A stretch of 21,084 nucleotides of DNA. Source: CAMYLR01 sp039590215 (GTDB lineage Bacteria > Gemmatimonadota > Gemmatimonadetes > JACCXV01 > JAHWKZ01). Both the position numbers and the translations under genes were made by a program. The stretch lies in the NCBI GenBank assembly GCA_039590215.1, contig JBDHFX010000047.1, positions 1 to 21,084 of the forward strand, written 5' to 3'. The notes under the pieces are model-generated. The model made no database searches. It saw nothing but the letters and a program-made list of their open reading frames with translations, and had not been told where the DNA came from. Positions 1-7,245 of the stretch are shown one piece after another (within the stretch, counting starts at the first letter, position 1; each line of letters opens with the position of its first letter).

Positions 1-606
1 GACCCCTAGCTCCTCCAGCGCCGGCAACCGGTCCAGAGCTTCGCGTCGGGTCCACCCCTCGTTGGCATCGACCCGGATCGGCTTGTCGGTCGTCCGGCGG
101 AGCATCTCGAGCACGTCGATGTCACCCTCGAAACCCATCTTGATCTTTAGGATCGAGTACCGCTCGGCGTCGGCGACCTTCTGGCGCATCACCTCGGGCT
201 CGTCGATCCCGATCGTAAACGAGGTCGGCGGGATCGCAGCCAAGTCGAGACCGAACCAACGATAGAGCGGCAGCCCGTGGCGCCGAGCCACGAGATCGTG
301 GAGCGCCATCGACACCGCCGTCTTGGCGCTCGGGTTGGCTTCGAGATGATCGGCGATGCGGGCTTCGATGGTGTCGATCGCGTACGGATCGTCGCCCAGC
401 AGCAGCACGATCTGGTCCAGCGCGCGGGCCACCGTCTCGGCGGTCTCACCGTACCGCTCGGTCGACGCCGCCTCACCCCACCCAACGTCGCCGTCGTGCT
501 CGAGTCGGACGAGCCAGTGGTCGTAATGACTGTGAACCGATCGCGCGATCCGGAACGGGTGGGTGGTGGTCAGCTCGAGGAGCTTTGTCTCTGCCCGTAT
601 CGTCAC
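1..606 (-). CDS. dgcA: Dipeptide epimerase (enolase superfamily), DgcA-like, partial
   Basis: The reading frame is open for 202 codons from a GTG at 606 to the left edge, so the C-terminal part is missing. It reads as a muconate-lactonizing-enzyme-subgroup enolase, best matching L-Ala-D/L-Glu dipeptide epimerases. Visible marks are the capping-domain motif GWGEA near residue 42, a KIK motif at 154-156 (the catalytic KxK lysines) and VDANEGW at 179-185, where Asp180 and Asn182 fit the first metal-ligand position. The family inverts the alpha carbon of the acidic residue in Ala-Glu dipeptides from peptidoglycan; DgcA members act on N-acetyl-D-glutamate. A GAGAGG stretch about 8 nt upstream supports the GTG start. 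The start lies 2 nt after the DUF1611 stop, so the two are probably co-translated. The choice between dipeptide epimerase and N-acetyl-Glu racemase rests on the neighbour and is inference. Confidence 0.85.
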   Translation of the reverse strand, partial: MTIRAETKLLELTTTHPFRIARSVHSHYDHWLVRLEHDGDVGWGEAASTERYGETAETVARALDQIVLLLGDDPYAIDTIEARIADHLEANPSAKTAVSMALHDLVARRHGLPLYRWFGLDLAAIPPTSFTIGIDEPEVMRQKVADAERYSILKIKMGFEGDIDVLEMLRRTTDKPIRVDANEGWTRREALDRLPALEELGV

Positions 607-608
607 CG

Positions 609-1667
609 TTACCGCCTCTCTGCAGCCGTCGCCGGCCGGCCGGCGATGATCGCTTCGATCAACGACTCGGCACCAAACTTGACTGGGTCGACCGCTGGCC
701 GACCGGCCTCGGCCTCGATCCGCTCGGCCCAAGCGAGGGCCTCGCTCTCGTTCAGGTCCCACCCGTTGATCGCGATGCCCGCCACCGGCGCCGGCTTGAG
801 GTACGCGGCCATCCGTTCGTGGAGCTCGATCCACTCCGCGACGGGCTTGATCTCGATCTCGTCTTCCAGCGACAGCTTTCGGGTCGGCGAGTGAACCAGC
901 ACCTGGGCGTCTGGCATGCTGCCGTGCAGGAGCCCCAAAGTTACCCCGCTGTAGCCGGGGTGGAGGAGCGAGCCCTGCCCCTCGACGAAGACGAAGTCGT
1001 TCCCTGGGGCATTGTCGAGCACCATCATCTCGGCCGCCCCGGCGATGAAGTCGGCGATCACGCGATCGATCGCCAACCCGCGTCCGTCCAGGAACAGACC
1101 GGTCTGGCCGGTCGGCACAAAGACCGCGCGATGACCCATCCGGCGCGCCGCCAGCGTGAGCTCCATGGCGGCAGTCATTTTACCCACATTGCAATCGGTG
1201 CCGACCGTCAACACCACTGTCGCGTCGACCTGATCGGCGCGGCGCGAGGCGACCGGCAGGTCATCCGGGACGCTGCGCAAGTCGACGATCTGACCGCCCG
1301 AGCGAGCAGCGATCGCCACCAGGTCGGGGTCGTCGCCCAGAAACGTGTGGAGTCCACTGGCCACCGTAAGCCCCGCCTCCAGCGCCGCCGCGATCAGGGT
1401 CCGCCATTCGTCGGGCAGCAGCCCGCCGCGCGGTGCGACGCCGATCAGCAGCGTGTCGGGGTCCAGCGCCAACCCCTCCTCGAGGGTCGCCACGATCGGG
1501 ATCGGCGGGCCAAAGCCCAGCACCTGGTCGGACGACTGGCCGGCAGTCACACTGTCCAGAACGCCGACGACTTCCTCGGCGGCGTACCGAATCACGCAGG
1601 TGGCGGTCTTGGCGCAGAATACGTTGAACCGTCCCTCGGCCAGAATCAGGATCCGCCGGTCAGCCAT
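609..1667 (-). CDS. DUF1611 family protein, DgcN-like, as inferred stand-alone gene
   Basis: This is the C-terminal part of the longer frame 609-2570, listed separately because it has its own natural start. The ATG at 1667 begins MADRRILILAEGRF, which resembles DUF1611 N-termini, and gives 352 aa, a usual length for the family. A purine-rich AGGCGGGG lies about 11 nt upstream. The P-loop-like GTDCNVGK segment and the following ATP/CoA-type fold residues (GQTGLF, VEGQGSLLHP) are typical of the family. One studied member, DgcN, is reported as an N-acetyltransferase acting on D-glutamate, with DgcA then converting the N-acetyl product. The DgcA-like gene lies directly downstream here with 2 nt between stop and start. 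The family assignment is firm; the D-glutamate function is inference from pairing. Confidence 0.75.
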   Translation of the reverse strand: MADRRILILAEGRFNVFCAKTATCVIRYAAEEVVGVLDSVTAGQSSDQVLGFGPPIPIVATLEEGLALDPDTLLIGVAPRGGLLPDEWRTLIAAALEAGLTVASGLHTFLGDDPDLVAIAARSGGQIVDLRSVPDDLPVASRRADQVDATVVLTVGTDCNVGKMTAAMELTLAARRMGHRAVFVPTGQTGLFLDGRGLAIDRVIADFIAGAAEMMVLDNAPGNDFVFVEGQGSLLHPGYSGVTLGLLHGSMPDAQVLVHSPTRKLSLEDEIEIKPVAEWIELHERMAAYLKPAPVAGIAINGWDLNESEALAWAERIEAEAGRPAVDPVKFGAESLIEAIIAGRPATAAERR

Positions 1668-2570
1668 CGGAAGTAATCCCCGCCTCGCGCGCCAGATCGC
1701 GGGCCCGCGCAGCGTTGGTATTCTCGAAGCGCCAGTCGGCGTGGCTGCCAACCCGCCTTTCGCGGTCTCGCGGTACTTCTCGTCGAGCTGATTGCCGATC
1801 TCGGCCATCACGTCGATCACCTCGTCAGCTGGGATCGGAAAGTGGAGACCGGCCAGCGCAAGCTCGGAGCCGGTGACGGCTTGAACCGCGCCCGAGACGT
1901 TGCGGGTCAGGCACGGCACTTCGACCAGCCCTGCGACCGGGTCGCAAACCAGCCCCAGCATGCCTTGCAGCGTAAACGCGACCGCGTGGGCGACGCTCTC
2001 GGGATCGCCACCCCGGAGCTCGGTGAGCGCGGCCGCCGCCATCGCCGCTGCGCTACCGGTCTCGGCCTGGCACCCGCCGGCCGCCCCCGATACGCTCGCC
2101 CGGGCGACGATCACCTGGCCCACGCCAGCGGCGGTCAACAAGCCGCGGACGAGCTCTTGGTCGGTGAACCCCAGCTCATCGGCAGCGGTGAACAAGACCG
2201 CCGGCAGGATGCCCGACGAACCAGCGGTCGGCGTAGCAACGATCGTCCCCATCCGAGCATTGACCTCCATCGTCGCCTGGGCACGAGCGATCACCTGGCC
2301 GACAAACGGTCCGACGACGCTGGCTTCGCCCTGACGCCACGACTCGAAGCGGCGCGCGCCGCCGCCCAAGAGGCCACTAACCGACGGTGCATCGGATGAC
2401 AGCCCACGTTCGACCGCGGATCGCATCGTAGCCAACCGCTCGGCCAATCGCTCGAGGATCGCCGCTTCCGGCTGTTCGGTATCTTCGACTTCTTCGGTCA
2501 GCACGACCCGCCAGATCGGGACCCCGTCGGCCCCCGTGCGATCGATGATTTCGGCGATACTGGTCAGCAT
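609..2570 (-). CDS. sdaAA: L-serine dehydratase alpha subunit, read in one frame into DUF1611 (apparent fusion)
   Basis: One uninterrupted frame of 653 codons. Residues 1-280 are the iron-sulfur L-serine dehydratase alpha chain, which deaminates serine to pyruvate and ammonia with the beta chain. It has the three expected cluster cysteines: Cys167 in GGCQAE, Cys209 in LVCDPVAG and Cys220 in VPCLTRN. It also has the family's C-terminal RETAKGGLAATPTG. From M302 the protein is a complete DUF1611 protein. The linker at 281-301 looks non-protein-like. In the -1 frame the same DNA encodes RFENTNAARARDLAREAG and then stops at a TGA (1660-1662) overlapping the DUF1611 ATG (1665-1667). One missing base after codon 280 would explain this, and restoring it gives a 303-aa alpha chain, the usual family length. 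The ATG at 2570 follows the beta-chain stop by 1 nt. It is either a true fusion, a mutation or a sequence error. Confidence 0.85.
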   Translation of the reverse strand: MLTSIAEIIDRTGADGVPIWRVVLTEEVEDTEQPEAAILERLAERLATMRSAVERGLSSDAPSVSGLLGGGARRFESWRQGEASVVGPFVGQVIARAQATMEVNARMGTIVATPTAGSSGILPAVLFTAADELGFTDQELVRGLLTAAGVGQVIVARASVSGAAGGCQAETGSAAAMAAAALTELRGGDPESVAHAVAFTLQGMLGLVCDPVAGLVEVPCLTRNVSGAVQAVTGSELALAGLHFPIPADEVIDVMAEIGNQLDEKYRETAKGGLAATPTGASRIPTLRGPAIWRARRGLLPMADRRILILAEGRFNVFCAKTATCVIRYAAEEVVGVLDSVTAGQSSDQVLGFGPPIPIVATLEEGLALDPDTLLIGVAPRGGLLPDEWRTLIAAALEAGLTVASGLHTFLGDDPDLVAIAARSGGQIVDLRSVPDDLPVASRRADQVDATVVLTVGTDCNVGKMTAAMELTLAARRMGHRAVFVPTGQTGLFLDGRGLAIDRVIADFIAGAAEMMVLDNAPGNDFVFVEGQGSLLHPGYSGVTLGLLHGSMPDAQVLVHSPTRKLSLEDEIEIKPVAEWIELHERMAAYLKPAPVAGIAINGWDLNESEALAWAERIEAEAGRPAVDPVKFGAESLIEAIIAGRPATAAERR

Positions 2571-2571
2571 T

Positions 2572-3141
2572 CTAGTCGGTCACCTTGCTCAATCGTCGCG
2601 TTGAGATCACCCACTCATAGTCTTCGATCTCACCCACGACCGAGTCCGGAATAGCGTGGTCGGTCTGGATGATCATCGTCGCCTCGCGGCCGCGCTTCTC
2701 CCGCCCGACCTCGAGGAACGCGATGTTGATGCCGGTTGCGGCCAAGCGCTGAGTGATCGTGGCCGTGGTGCCCGGAACGTCGCGGGCCTGAATCAATAGT
2801 GTGTCAAAGCGGCCGCTCAGATCGACCACGCGATCGTTCACGTGACTGACCTCGATCGCACCGCCACCGACCGACGCACCCACCAGCGAAACGCTCTCTT
2901 CGCCCGCCGCGACATCGAACCGCAGCGTGTTGGGGTGCGCCGCGGCCCCCAGATCGATCGCCTCGAAGACCACCTCGAAGCCTTCCCGGTCGGCCACCGC
3001 CAGGCTGTCGGGGATCCCCGGATCGTCAGGCGCCATCCCGAGCAACCCGGCGACTACCGCGCGGTCCGTTCCGTGCCCCTGGTACGTCGTCGAAAACGAC
3101 CCGTGCAAGCCAATCGTCGCGCGCTCCGGCGTGCGGCCCAA
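2572..3141 (-). CDS. sdaAB: L-serine dehydratase beta subunit, N-terminally disrupted
   Basis: The 189-codon frame begins at a TTG (3141) and aligns with SdaAB from just after its N-terminal motif. It shows ERATIGLHGSFSTTYQGHGTD, then AHPNT and SVGGGAIEV, and a C-terminal ACT domain (about residues 115-185) beginning at TLLIQARDVPGTTATI. SdaAB proteins normally start with FDIIGPVMIGPSSSHTAGA; here MSVFDIIGP is encoded just upstream (3144-3170) but in another frame, and the SSSHTAG segment is absent. Family knowledge says that segment is strongly conserved in both one-chain and two-chain iron-sulfur serine dehydratases, so the product is probably inactive as read. The TTG is likely an artefact of the lesion rather than the native start. 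The stop is 1 nt from the alpha-chain ATG, showing an ordinary sdaAB-sdaAA operon. Confidence 0.8.
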   Translation of the reverse strand: MGRTPERATIGLHGSFSTTYQGHGTDRAVVAGLLGMAPDDPGIPDSLAVADREGFEVVFEAIDLGAAAHPNTLRFDVAAGEESVSLVGASVGGGAIEVSHVNDRVVDLSGRFDTLLIQARDVPGTTATITQRLAATGINIAFLEVGREKRGREATMIIQTDHAIPDSVVGEIEDYEWVISTRRLSKVTD

Positions 3142-3143
3142 TG

Positions 3144-3170
3144 CGGCCCGATGATGTCGAAAACGCTCAT
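3144..3170 (-). pseudogene. sdaAB: Detached native start of sdaAB (MSVFDIIGP)
   Basis: An ATG at 3170 opens a frame encoding MSVFDIIGP, the canonical first residues of SdaAB. It then leaves the SdaAB frame at the sequence GGGCCGCATTGGGCCGC (3136-3152). The downstream frame resumes at about ALGRTPER. Compared with the family, about 21 residues (roughly 64 nt, not a multiple of three) are missing between them. This is therefore the true 5' end of the gene, separated from its body by an internal deletion. Confidence 0.75.
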
Positions 3171-3178
3171 GCGAAGAC

Positions 3179-3287
3179 CCGGTTCGAATTGCGATGGCGA
3201 GATCTCATCCGACGCGGCCGTTTCGCTCGGGGACGTGTAGCGCCGGCCGCGGCGTGGTGAGATCCCGCCATCACCATTACGAATCGG
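3179..3287. repeat. Long imperfect inverted repeat (hairpin) between uvrA and sdaAB
   Basis: Arms 3179-3220 and 3244-3287 are reverse complements apart from a few mismatches and two one-base gaps. The core arms 3191-3209 and 3256-3274 match at 16 of 19 positions, and 3212-3220 with 3244-3252 (GCGGCCG type) extends the inner stem. The 23-nt loop contains a further CGCT/AGCG pairing. In RNA made from the minus strand, two of the core mismatches become G-U pairs, so the structure is favoured in the direction of the flanking genes. It starts 12 nt after the uvrA stop and ends 8 nt before the sdaAB ATG. There is no U-tract, so it is not a standard terminator. It could be a MITE or REP-like element, an mRNA processing or stabilising hairpin, or a leader structure. 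Confidence 0.75.
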
Positions 3288-3299
3288 TAACTCACGACG

Positions 3300-6146
3300 C
3301 TACGCCACCTGCGCCGTGCTTCGCGCCAACACCTGCTTGAGGTACTCGCCGGTGTACGACCGATCGACCTGCGCTACCTCTTCTGGCGTCCCGGTCGCCA
3401 CGATCGTGCCGCCGCGATCTCCGCCATCGGGCCCCAAATCGATCACGTGATCGGCGGTCTTGATAACGTCGAGGTTGTGCTCGATAACCATCACCGTGTT
3501 ACCGCGATCGACCAATCGATGCAACACGTCCAACAGCATGCGCACGTCTTCGAAGTGGAGCCCTGTGGTCGGCTCGTCCAGGATGTAGAACGTGCTCCCG
3601 GTGGCCACCTTGGCGAGCTCGGATGAGAGCTTGACCCGTTGCGCCTCGCCGCCGGACAGCGTCGTCGCGGACTGCCCGAGCGTGATGTACCCCAGTCCTA
3701 CGTCGTGCAGCGTGTCGAGCTTGCGTCGGATCTTGGGCAGACGGCGGAAAAACTCGAGCGCTTCGTCGACGGTCATGTCGAGCACGTCGGAAACCGTCTT
3801 TCCCTTGTAGTAGATCTCCAGCGTTTCGCGGTTGTACCGCTTGCCGCGACACTCCTCGCACGGCACATACACGTCGGGCAGAAAGTGCATCTCGATCTTG
3901 AGCAGACCATCACCGCTGCACGCCTCGCATCGTCCTCCAGCCACGTTGAACGAGAACCGACCCTGGGTGTAGCCGCGCATCTTCGACTCCGGGAGCTCTG
4001 CGAACACCTCGCGAATCGGCGTGAACAAGCCAGTGTAGGTCGCCGGGTTCGAACGCGGGGTACGGCCGATCGGGGATTGGTCGATCGCGATGACCTTGTC
4101 GAGATGCTCGATTCCCTCCAACCGATCGAAGGCTCCCAAGCGGCGTTTTGAACGGTTCAGCTTGCGACCCAACGCGCCAAAGAGGACGTCGTGCACGAGC
4201 GACGACTTGCCGGACCCCGATACACCGGTCACGCAGGTGAAAACACCGAGCGGAAAGGTGACCGTCAGGTCCTGCAAATTGTGTTGGCGGGCACCGACGA
4301 CGGTCAACGCCTCACCGTTTCCGGTCCGTCGTGTGTCAGGCACCGGGATCTCGCGCTCGCCGCGCAGATAGGCGCCGGTGATCGAGTCGCGCGCGGCCTC
4401 GACATCGGCCGGCGATCCCTGGGCTACAAGTTGCCCCCCGGCCCGGCCCGCTCCGGGCCCGAGATCGACGACGTGGTCGGCGGAGCGGATCGTCTCCTCG
4501 TCGTGCTCGACGACCAAAACCGTGTTCCCGAGATCACGGAGCCGCTTCAGGGTTTCGAGCAACCGACCGTTGTCGCGTTGGTGGAGCCCGATCGAGGGCT
4601 CGTCGAGAACGTACAGCACGCCGACGAGCCGGCTGCCGATCTGAGTCGCGAGCCGGATCCGCTGGGCCTCGCCGCCAGCCAGGGTTCCGGCCGACCGCTC
4701 GAGAGTCAGGTAGTCGAGCCCGACCGCCACCAGAAACGACAATCGGTCCCGGATCTCCTTGAGGATCTGGTCCCCGATCTCGCGCTCGCGCGGCGCCAGC
4801 TCGAGCTGCTCGAAGAACTCGCTCGCCACGTAGATCGGCAGCTCGACGATCTCGCCGACACTGCGACCGCCGAGCTTCACCGCCAGCGCCTGCGGTTTGA
4901 GCCGCTTGCCGTCACAGAAGTGGCAGGGCAGCACCGCCATGTAGGCTTCGATCTGGCGTCGCACCGAATCCGAACCGGTTTCCTCGTAACGGCGTTGTAG
5001 CTGGCCGACGATCCCCTCCCAGGTTCCGGTGTAGGTCCCAGCGTGGGCGTGGGTCCGGTAATGAAAAGCGAGCTCCCGCTCGCCGGCGCCGTACAACAGG
5101 ATCCGCCGGATCGACTCCGGCAACTCGCCCCACGGCACGTTGAGATCGAAGTGAAACGCCTCGGCCAGTGAGGGCAACACGGTCTTGGCCAACTGCCCCT
5201 TGGGCTCGCCCCACGGTCGCACCACACCCTCGAGGATCGAAACCCGGCCGTCCAGCAGGACGAGCTCGGGATCGACTTCCATCCGCGTTCCCAACCCGCT
5301 GCACGCCTCGCAAGCCCCGTATGGACTGTTGAACGAGAACATTCGGGGCTCCAGCTCTTCGTACGAAATGCCGCAGTGAACACAGGCCAGGTCACGGCTG
5401 AACAGCCTCTCGTCGACCTCTGGTTTGCCGTCCGCGAACACGACCGAGACCAGACCACCGCCGACCTCGAGTGCGGTCTCGATCGAGTCAGCGAGACGAC
5501 GTCGGTACTGCGGATCGACCTTTAGCCTGTCGACGACGACCTCGATGTCGTGTTTCTGGTTCTTCTTGAGGCTGGGAACACCGTCGAGATCGTGCACTGT
5601 GCCATCGACGCGCACCCTTACGAACCCTTCGCGGCGCGCTTCGGCGAAGACCTCCTTGTATTGTCCCTTCCGCCCGCGGACGAGCGGGGCCAGGATCTGG
5701 ATGCGACTCCCCTTTGGCCCACTCAGGATTGCGTCTACGATCTGGCTGGCGGACTGTCGGGCTACCGGCCGGTCACAGCGATAGCAATGCGGGGTTCCGA
5801 GACGAGCGTAGAGAAGTCGGAGGTAATCGTAGATCTCGGTAACGGTGCCGACCGTGGAGCGTGGATTCCGCACGCCAGCCTTCTGCTCGATGGCGATCGC
5901 CGGCGACAGCCCCTCGATCGTGTCGACATCCGGCTTCTCCATGACGCCCAGGAATTGCCGCGCATACGCTGAGAGCGATTCGACGTAGCGACGCTGACCC
6001 TCGGCATAGATCGTATCGAACGCGAGGCTCGATTTGCCCGAACCCGACAGCCCGGTGATCACGACCAGCTGGTTGCGCGGCAGTTCGAGATCGAGGTCTT
6101 TGAGATTGTGCTCGCGAGCGCCGCGAATGCGAAGGGTGTCGGCCAT
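3300..6146 (-). CDS. uvrA: Excinuclease ABC subunit A (UvrA)
   Basis: A complete 948-aa UvrA, the damage-sensing dimeric ATPase of nucleotide excision repair. Residues 32-40 hold the first Walker A (GLSGSGKSS), followed by the [19 protein letters not shown] segment and the UvrB-interacting region. The N-terminal zinc module is CVHC...CEAC around residues 255-283. The second half has Walker [10 protein letters not shown], the damage-binding zinc module CEAC...CEEC, the signature [17 protein letters not shown] and the Walker [12 protein letters not shown]. The first ABC signature reads LAGGEAQR rather than the usual LSGGEAQR. The ATG at 6146 lacks a clear ribosome site; a TAAATT at 6156-6161 could be a -10 element close to the start. 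I see no obvious LexA-type box. The gene is intact along its whole length. Confidence 0.97.
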   Translation of the reverse strand: MADTLRIRGAREHNLKDLDLELPRNQLVVITGLSGSGKSSLAFDTIYAEGQRRYVESLSAYARQFLGVMEKPDVDTIEGLSPAIAIEQKAGVRNPRSTVGTVTEIYDYLRLLYARLGTPHCYRCDRPVARQSASQIVDAILSGPKGSRIQILAPLVRGRKGQYKEVFAEARREGFVRVRVDGTVHDLDGVPSLKKNQKHDIEVVVDRLKVDPQYRRRLADSIETALEVGGGLVSVVFADGKPEVDERLFSRDLACVHCGISYEELEPRMFSFNSPYGACEACSGLGTRMEVDPELVLLDGRVSILEGVVRPWGEPKGQLAKTVLPSLAEAFHFDLNVPWGELPESIRRILLYGAGERELAFHYRTHAHAGTYTGTWEGIVGQLQRRYEETGSDSVRRQIEAYMAVLPCHFCDGKRLKPQALAVKLGGRSVGEIVELPIYVASEFFEQLELAPREREIGDQILKEIRDRLSFLVAVGLDYLTLERSAGTLAGGEAQRIRLATQIGSRLVGVLYVLDEPSIGLHQRDNGRLLETLKRLRDLGNTVLVVEHDEETIRSADHVVDLGPGAGRAGGQLVAQGSPADVEAARDSITGAYLRGEREIPVPDTRRTGNGEALTVVGARQHNLQDLTVTFPLGVFTCVTGVSGSGKSSLVHDVLFGALGRKLNRSKRRLGAFDRLEGIEHLDKVIAIDQSPIGRTPRSNPATYTGLFTPIREVFAELPESKMRGYTQGRFSFNVAGGRCEACSGDGLLKIEMHFLPDVYVPCEECRGKRYNRETLEIYYKGKTVSDVLDMTVDEALEFFRRLPKIRRKLDTLHDVGLGYITLGQSATTLSGGEAQRVKLSSELAKVATGSTFYILDEPTTGLHFEDVRMLLDVLHRLVDRGNTVMVIEHNLDVIKTADHVIDLGPDGGDRGGTIVATGTPEEVAQVDRSYTGEYLKQVLARSTAQVA

Positions 6147-6162
6147 AACCGATAGAATTTAG

Positions 6163-6178
6163 CACCCACTTCGGGGTG
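6163..6178 (-). terminator. Short hairpin between the small membrane gene and uvrA
   Basis: CACCC at 6163-6167 pairs with GGGTG at 6174-6178 around a six-base loop. It lies 9 nt beyond the stop of the small membrane gene and just before uvrA. The downstream minus-strand bases (CTAAATTCTATC) are AT-rich but not a U-run, so it is at best a weak terminator. Confidence 0.3.
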
Positions 6179-6186
6179 TGTCCCGG

Positions 6187-6339
6187 TTAGGGCAGCCGTC
6201 CCACGCGATCGATGATAAAGACGATGAGTACGACGATCAACAGAAAGTGGATCGTGCCGCCGAGTGGGAAGAACGCTGTTCCGGTAGCCCAGCCAATCAA
6301 GAGGAGCACCATGGTCACGGGCAGATTCAGCCGGCCCAC
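6187..6339 (-). CDS. Small two-helix membrane protein (Lmo0937/DUF5670-like)
   Basis: Fifty residues from a GTG at 6339. Two hydrophobic stretches, VTMVLLLIGWATGTAFF and HFLLIVVLIVFII, are split by PLGGTI. This is the pattern of the tiny Lmo0937-type proteins (hydrophobic segment, GxxxxGGxIH, hydrophobic segment). A longer frame exists upstream, but the GTG is preceded by GAGGAG with 6 nt spacing. This start overlaps the end of the lipid kinase by 13 nt, indicating translational coupling. An internal ATG at 6312 would give 41 aa and lacks a good ribosome site. The function of the family is not established. Confidence 0.65.
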   Translation of the reverse strand: MGRLNLPVTMVLLLIGWATGTAFFPLGGTIHFLLIVVLIVFIIDRVGRLP

Positions 6340-7232
6340 GGTCCACTCCTCGGCATGACGATCGGCACCGCGCGGGGCTCGACATCGATCGTCGCCGGTG
6401 ACGTGCCCGCCACCTCCCCGTCGCGCTGTAACCGAACCTCCGCCTCCGCGTCGATCTGTATCCGTTTGCCGCGCCAATGCTCGACCAGATCGGTCTCCGT
6501 GGGTGCCCCGCGCAGCAAGTATGTCGCGGCCGTCAAGTACTCAGCCAGCGTCGTGGCGCGATAGACGACAACGTCGAGAAAGCCGTCGACCGGCGAGATT
6601 CCGGGCGCGAACTCCCAACCCCGCCAGAACACCGCTCCACAGTTCATGACCTGGATCATCGTCGCCTCGATATCGTGTGTCTTGCCATCCATCGTCACCG
6701 AGTAACTCACCGGCTCGAGCGATCCGCGGCTCTTTCTCAACCACGCCAACGGATAACCGAGCACCCCCCACTTGCTCTTCCAACGCCGATCGGCCGCGGC
6801 CACCATCTCGGCGTGGGAGCCGGTACCTGCCGCCACCAGATACGCCTGCCCGTTCAGTCTGCCGGCGTCAATCGGAACGGCGGTGCCGTTCAGCGCGGTC
6901 GAGATAGCGCCATCGATATCACGCGGGATCCCCAGGTTGAGCGCCAGAACGTTGGCCGTCCCACGCGGGACGACCGCCAGCGGGATGCGCCGCGAACCGG
7001 CCATCAGCCCCGCGGCCACTTCCGCGACGGTTCCGTCACCACCAATGACGACGATCAGGTCGGCGCCTTTAGACGCCGCCTCAACTGCGAGCTTCGCCGC
7101 GCTTTGGTTGGGAACGGTGATCAGCCGCCAAACCACGTCGCCGCGGGCCTCGAACCGGGCCCGGGCGCGCTCGGCTGCCTTATGGCTTGCGCCACCACCG
7201 GAAACGGGATTGACGATCAGTGAGACTCGCAG
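6327..7232 (-). CDS. Diacylglycerol kinase catalytic-domain lipid kinase (YegS/DagK family)
   Basis: About 301 residues. The nucleotide-binding motif is VIGGDGTVAEV (GGDGT at 64-68), followed by PRGTANVLALNLGIP and the C-terminal beta-sandwich (DGFLDVVVYRATT; QRDGEVAG near the end). The family phosphorylates diacylglycerol or related lipids at the inner membrane face. The first GTG/ATG-type start (7136) would delete the conserved opening LIVNPVSGGGAS, which is encoded in frame just upstream. Between the preceding in-frame stop and that motif I find no ATG, GTG or TTG; the only start-like codon is CTG at 7232. The start is thus probably CTG, 13 nt after the htpX stop. The 3' end overlaps the small membrane gene. 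A bacterial DAG recycling role next to envelope genes is inference. Confidence 0.85.
   Translation of the reverse strand: MRVSLIVNPVSGGGASHKAAERARARFEARGDVVWRLITVPNQSAAKLAVEAASKGADLIVVIGGDGTVAEVAAGLMAGSRRIPLAVVPRGTANVLALNLGIPRDIDGAISTALNGTAVPIDAGRLNGQAYLVAAGTGSHAEMVAAADRRWKSKWGVLGYPLAWLRKSRGSLEPVSYSVTMDGKTHDIEATMIQVMNCGAVFWRGWEFAPGISPVDGFLDVVVYRATTLAEYLTAATYLLRGAPTETDLVEHWRGKRIQIDAEAEVRLQRDGEVAGTSPATIDVEPRAVPIVMPRSGPWAG
6346..6351 (-). promoter_or_regulatory. Ribosome binding site GAGGAG setting the GTG start at 6339
   Basis: GAGGAG lies 6 nt upstream of GTG 6339 and inside the 3' end of the lipid kinase gene. It selects a 50-residue product over the longer upstream extension of the same frame. 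Confidence 0.6.
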
Positions 7233-7245
7233 AACAGCGTTCCAG

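Noticed and set aside
585..1676. Plus-strand open frame of 363 codons
   Set aside because: It lies wholly antisense to the DUF1611 and serine dehydratase alpha genes and encodes an Arg/Gln/His-rich low-hydrophobicity product, typical of a high-GC shadow frame.
1725..1735. Programmed -1 ribosomal frameshift between sdaAA and DUF1611
   Set aside because: There is no X-XXY-YYZ slippery heptamer or stimulatory structure at the frame change; a missing base is simpler.
4191..5000. Plus-strand open frame of 269 codons antisense to uvrA
   Set aside because: It mirrors the strongly conserved UvrA coding sequence and has no recognisable domain.
6340..6477. Longer N-terminal extension of the small membrane protein
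   Set aside because: The added residues (Arg/Gly-rich) are the shifted frame of the lipid kinase, and a good ribosome site marks the GTG at 6339 instead.
6477..7223. Plus-strand open frame of 248 codons over the lipid kinase
   Set aside because: It is antisense to a gene with clear GGDGT and NPVSGG motifs; its own product has biased Arg/Gln/Pro composition.
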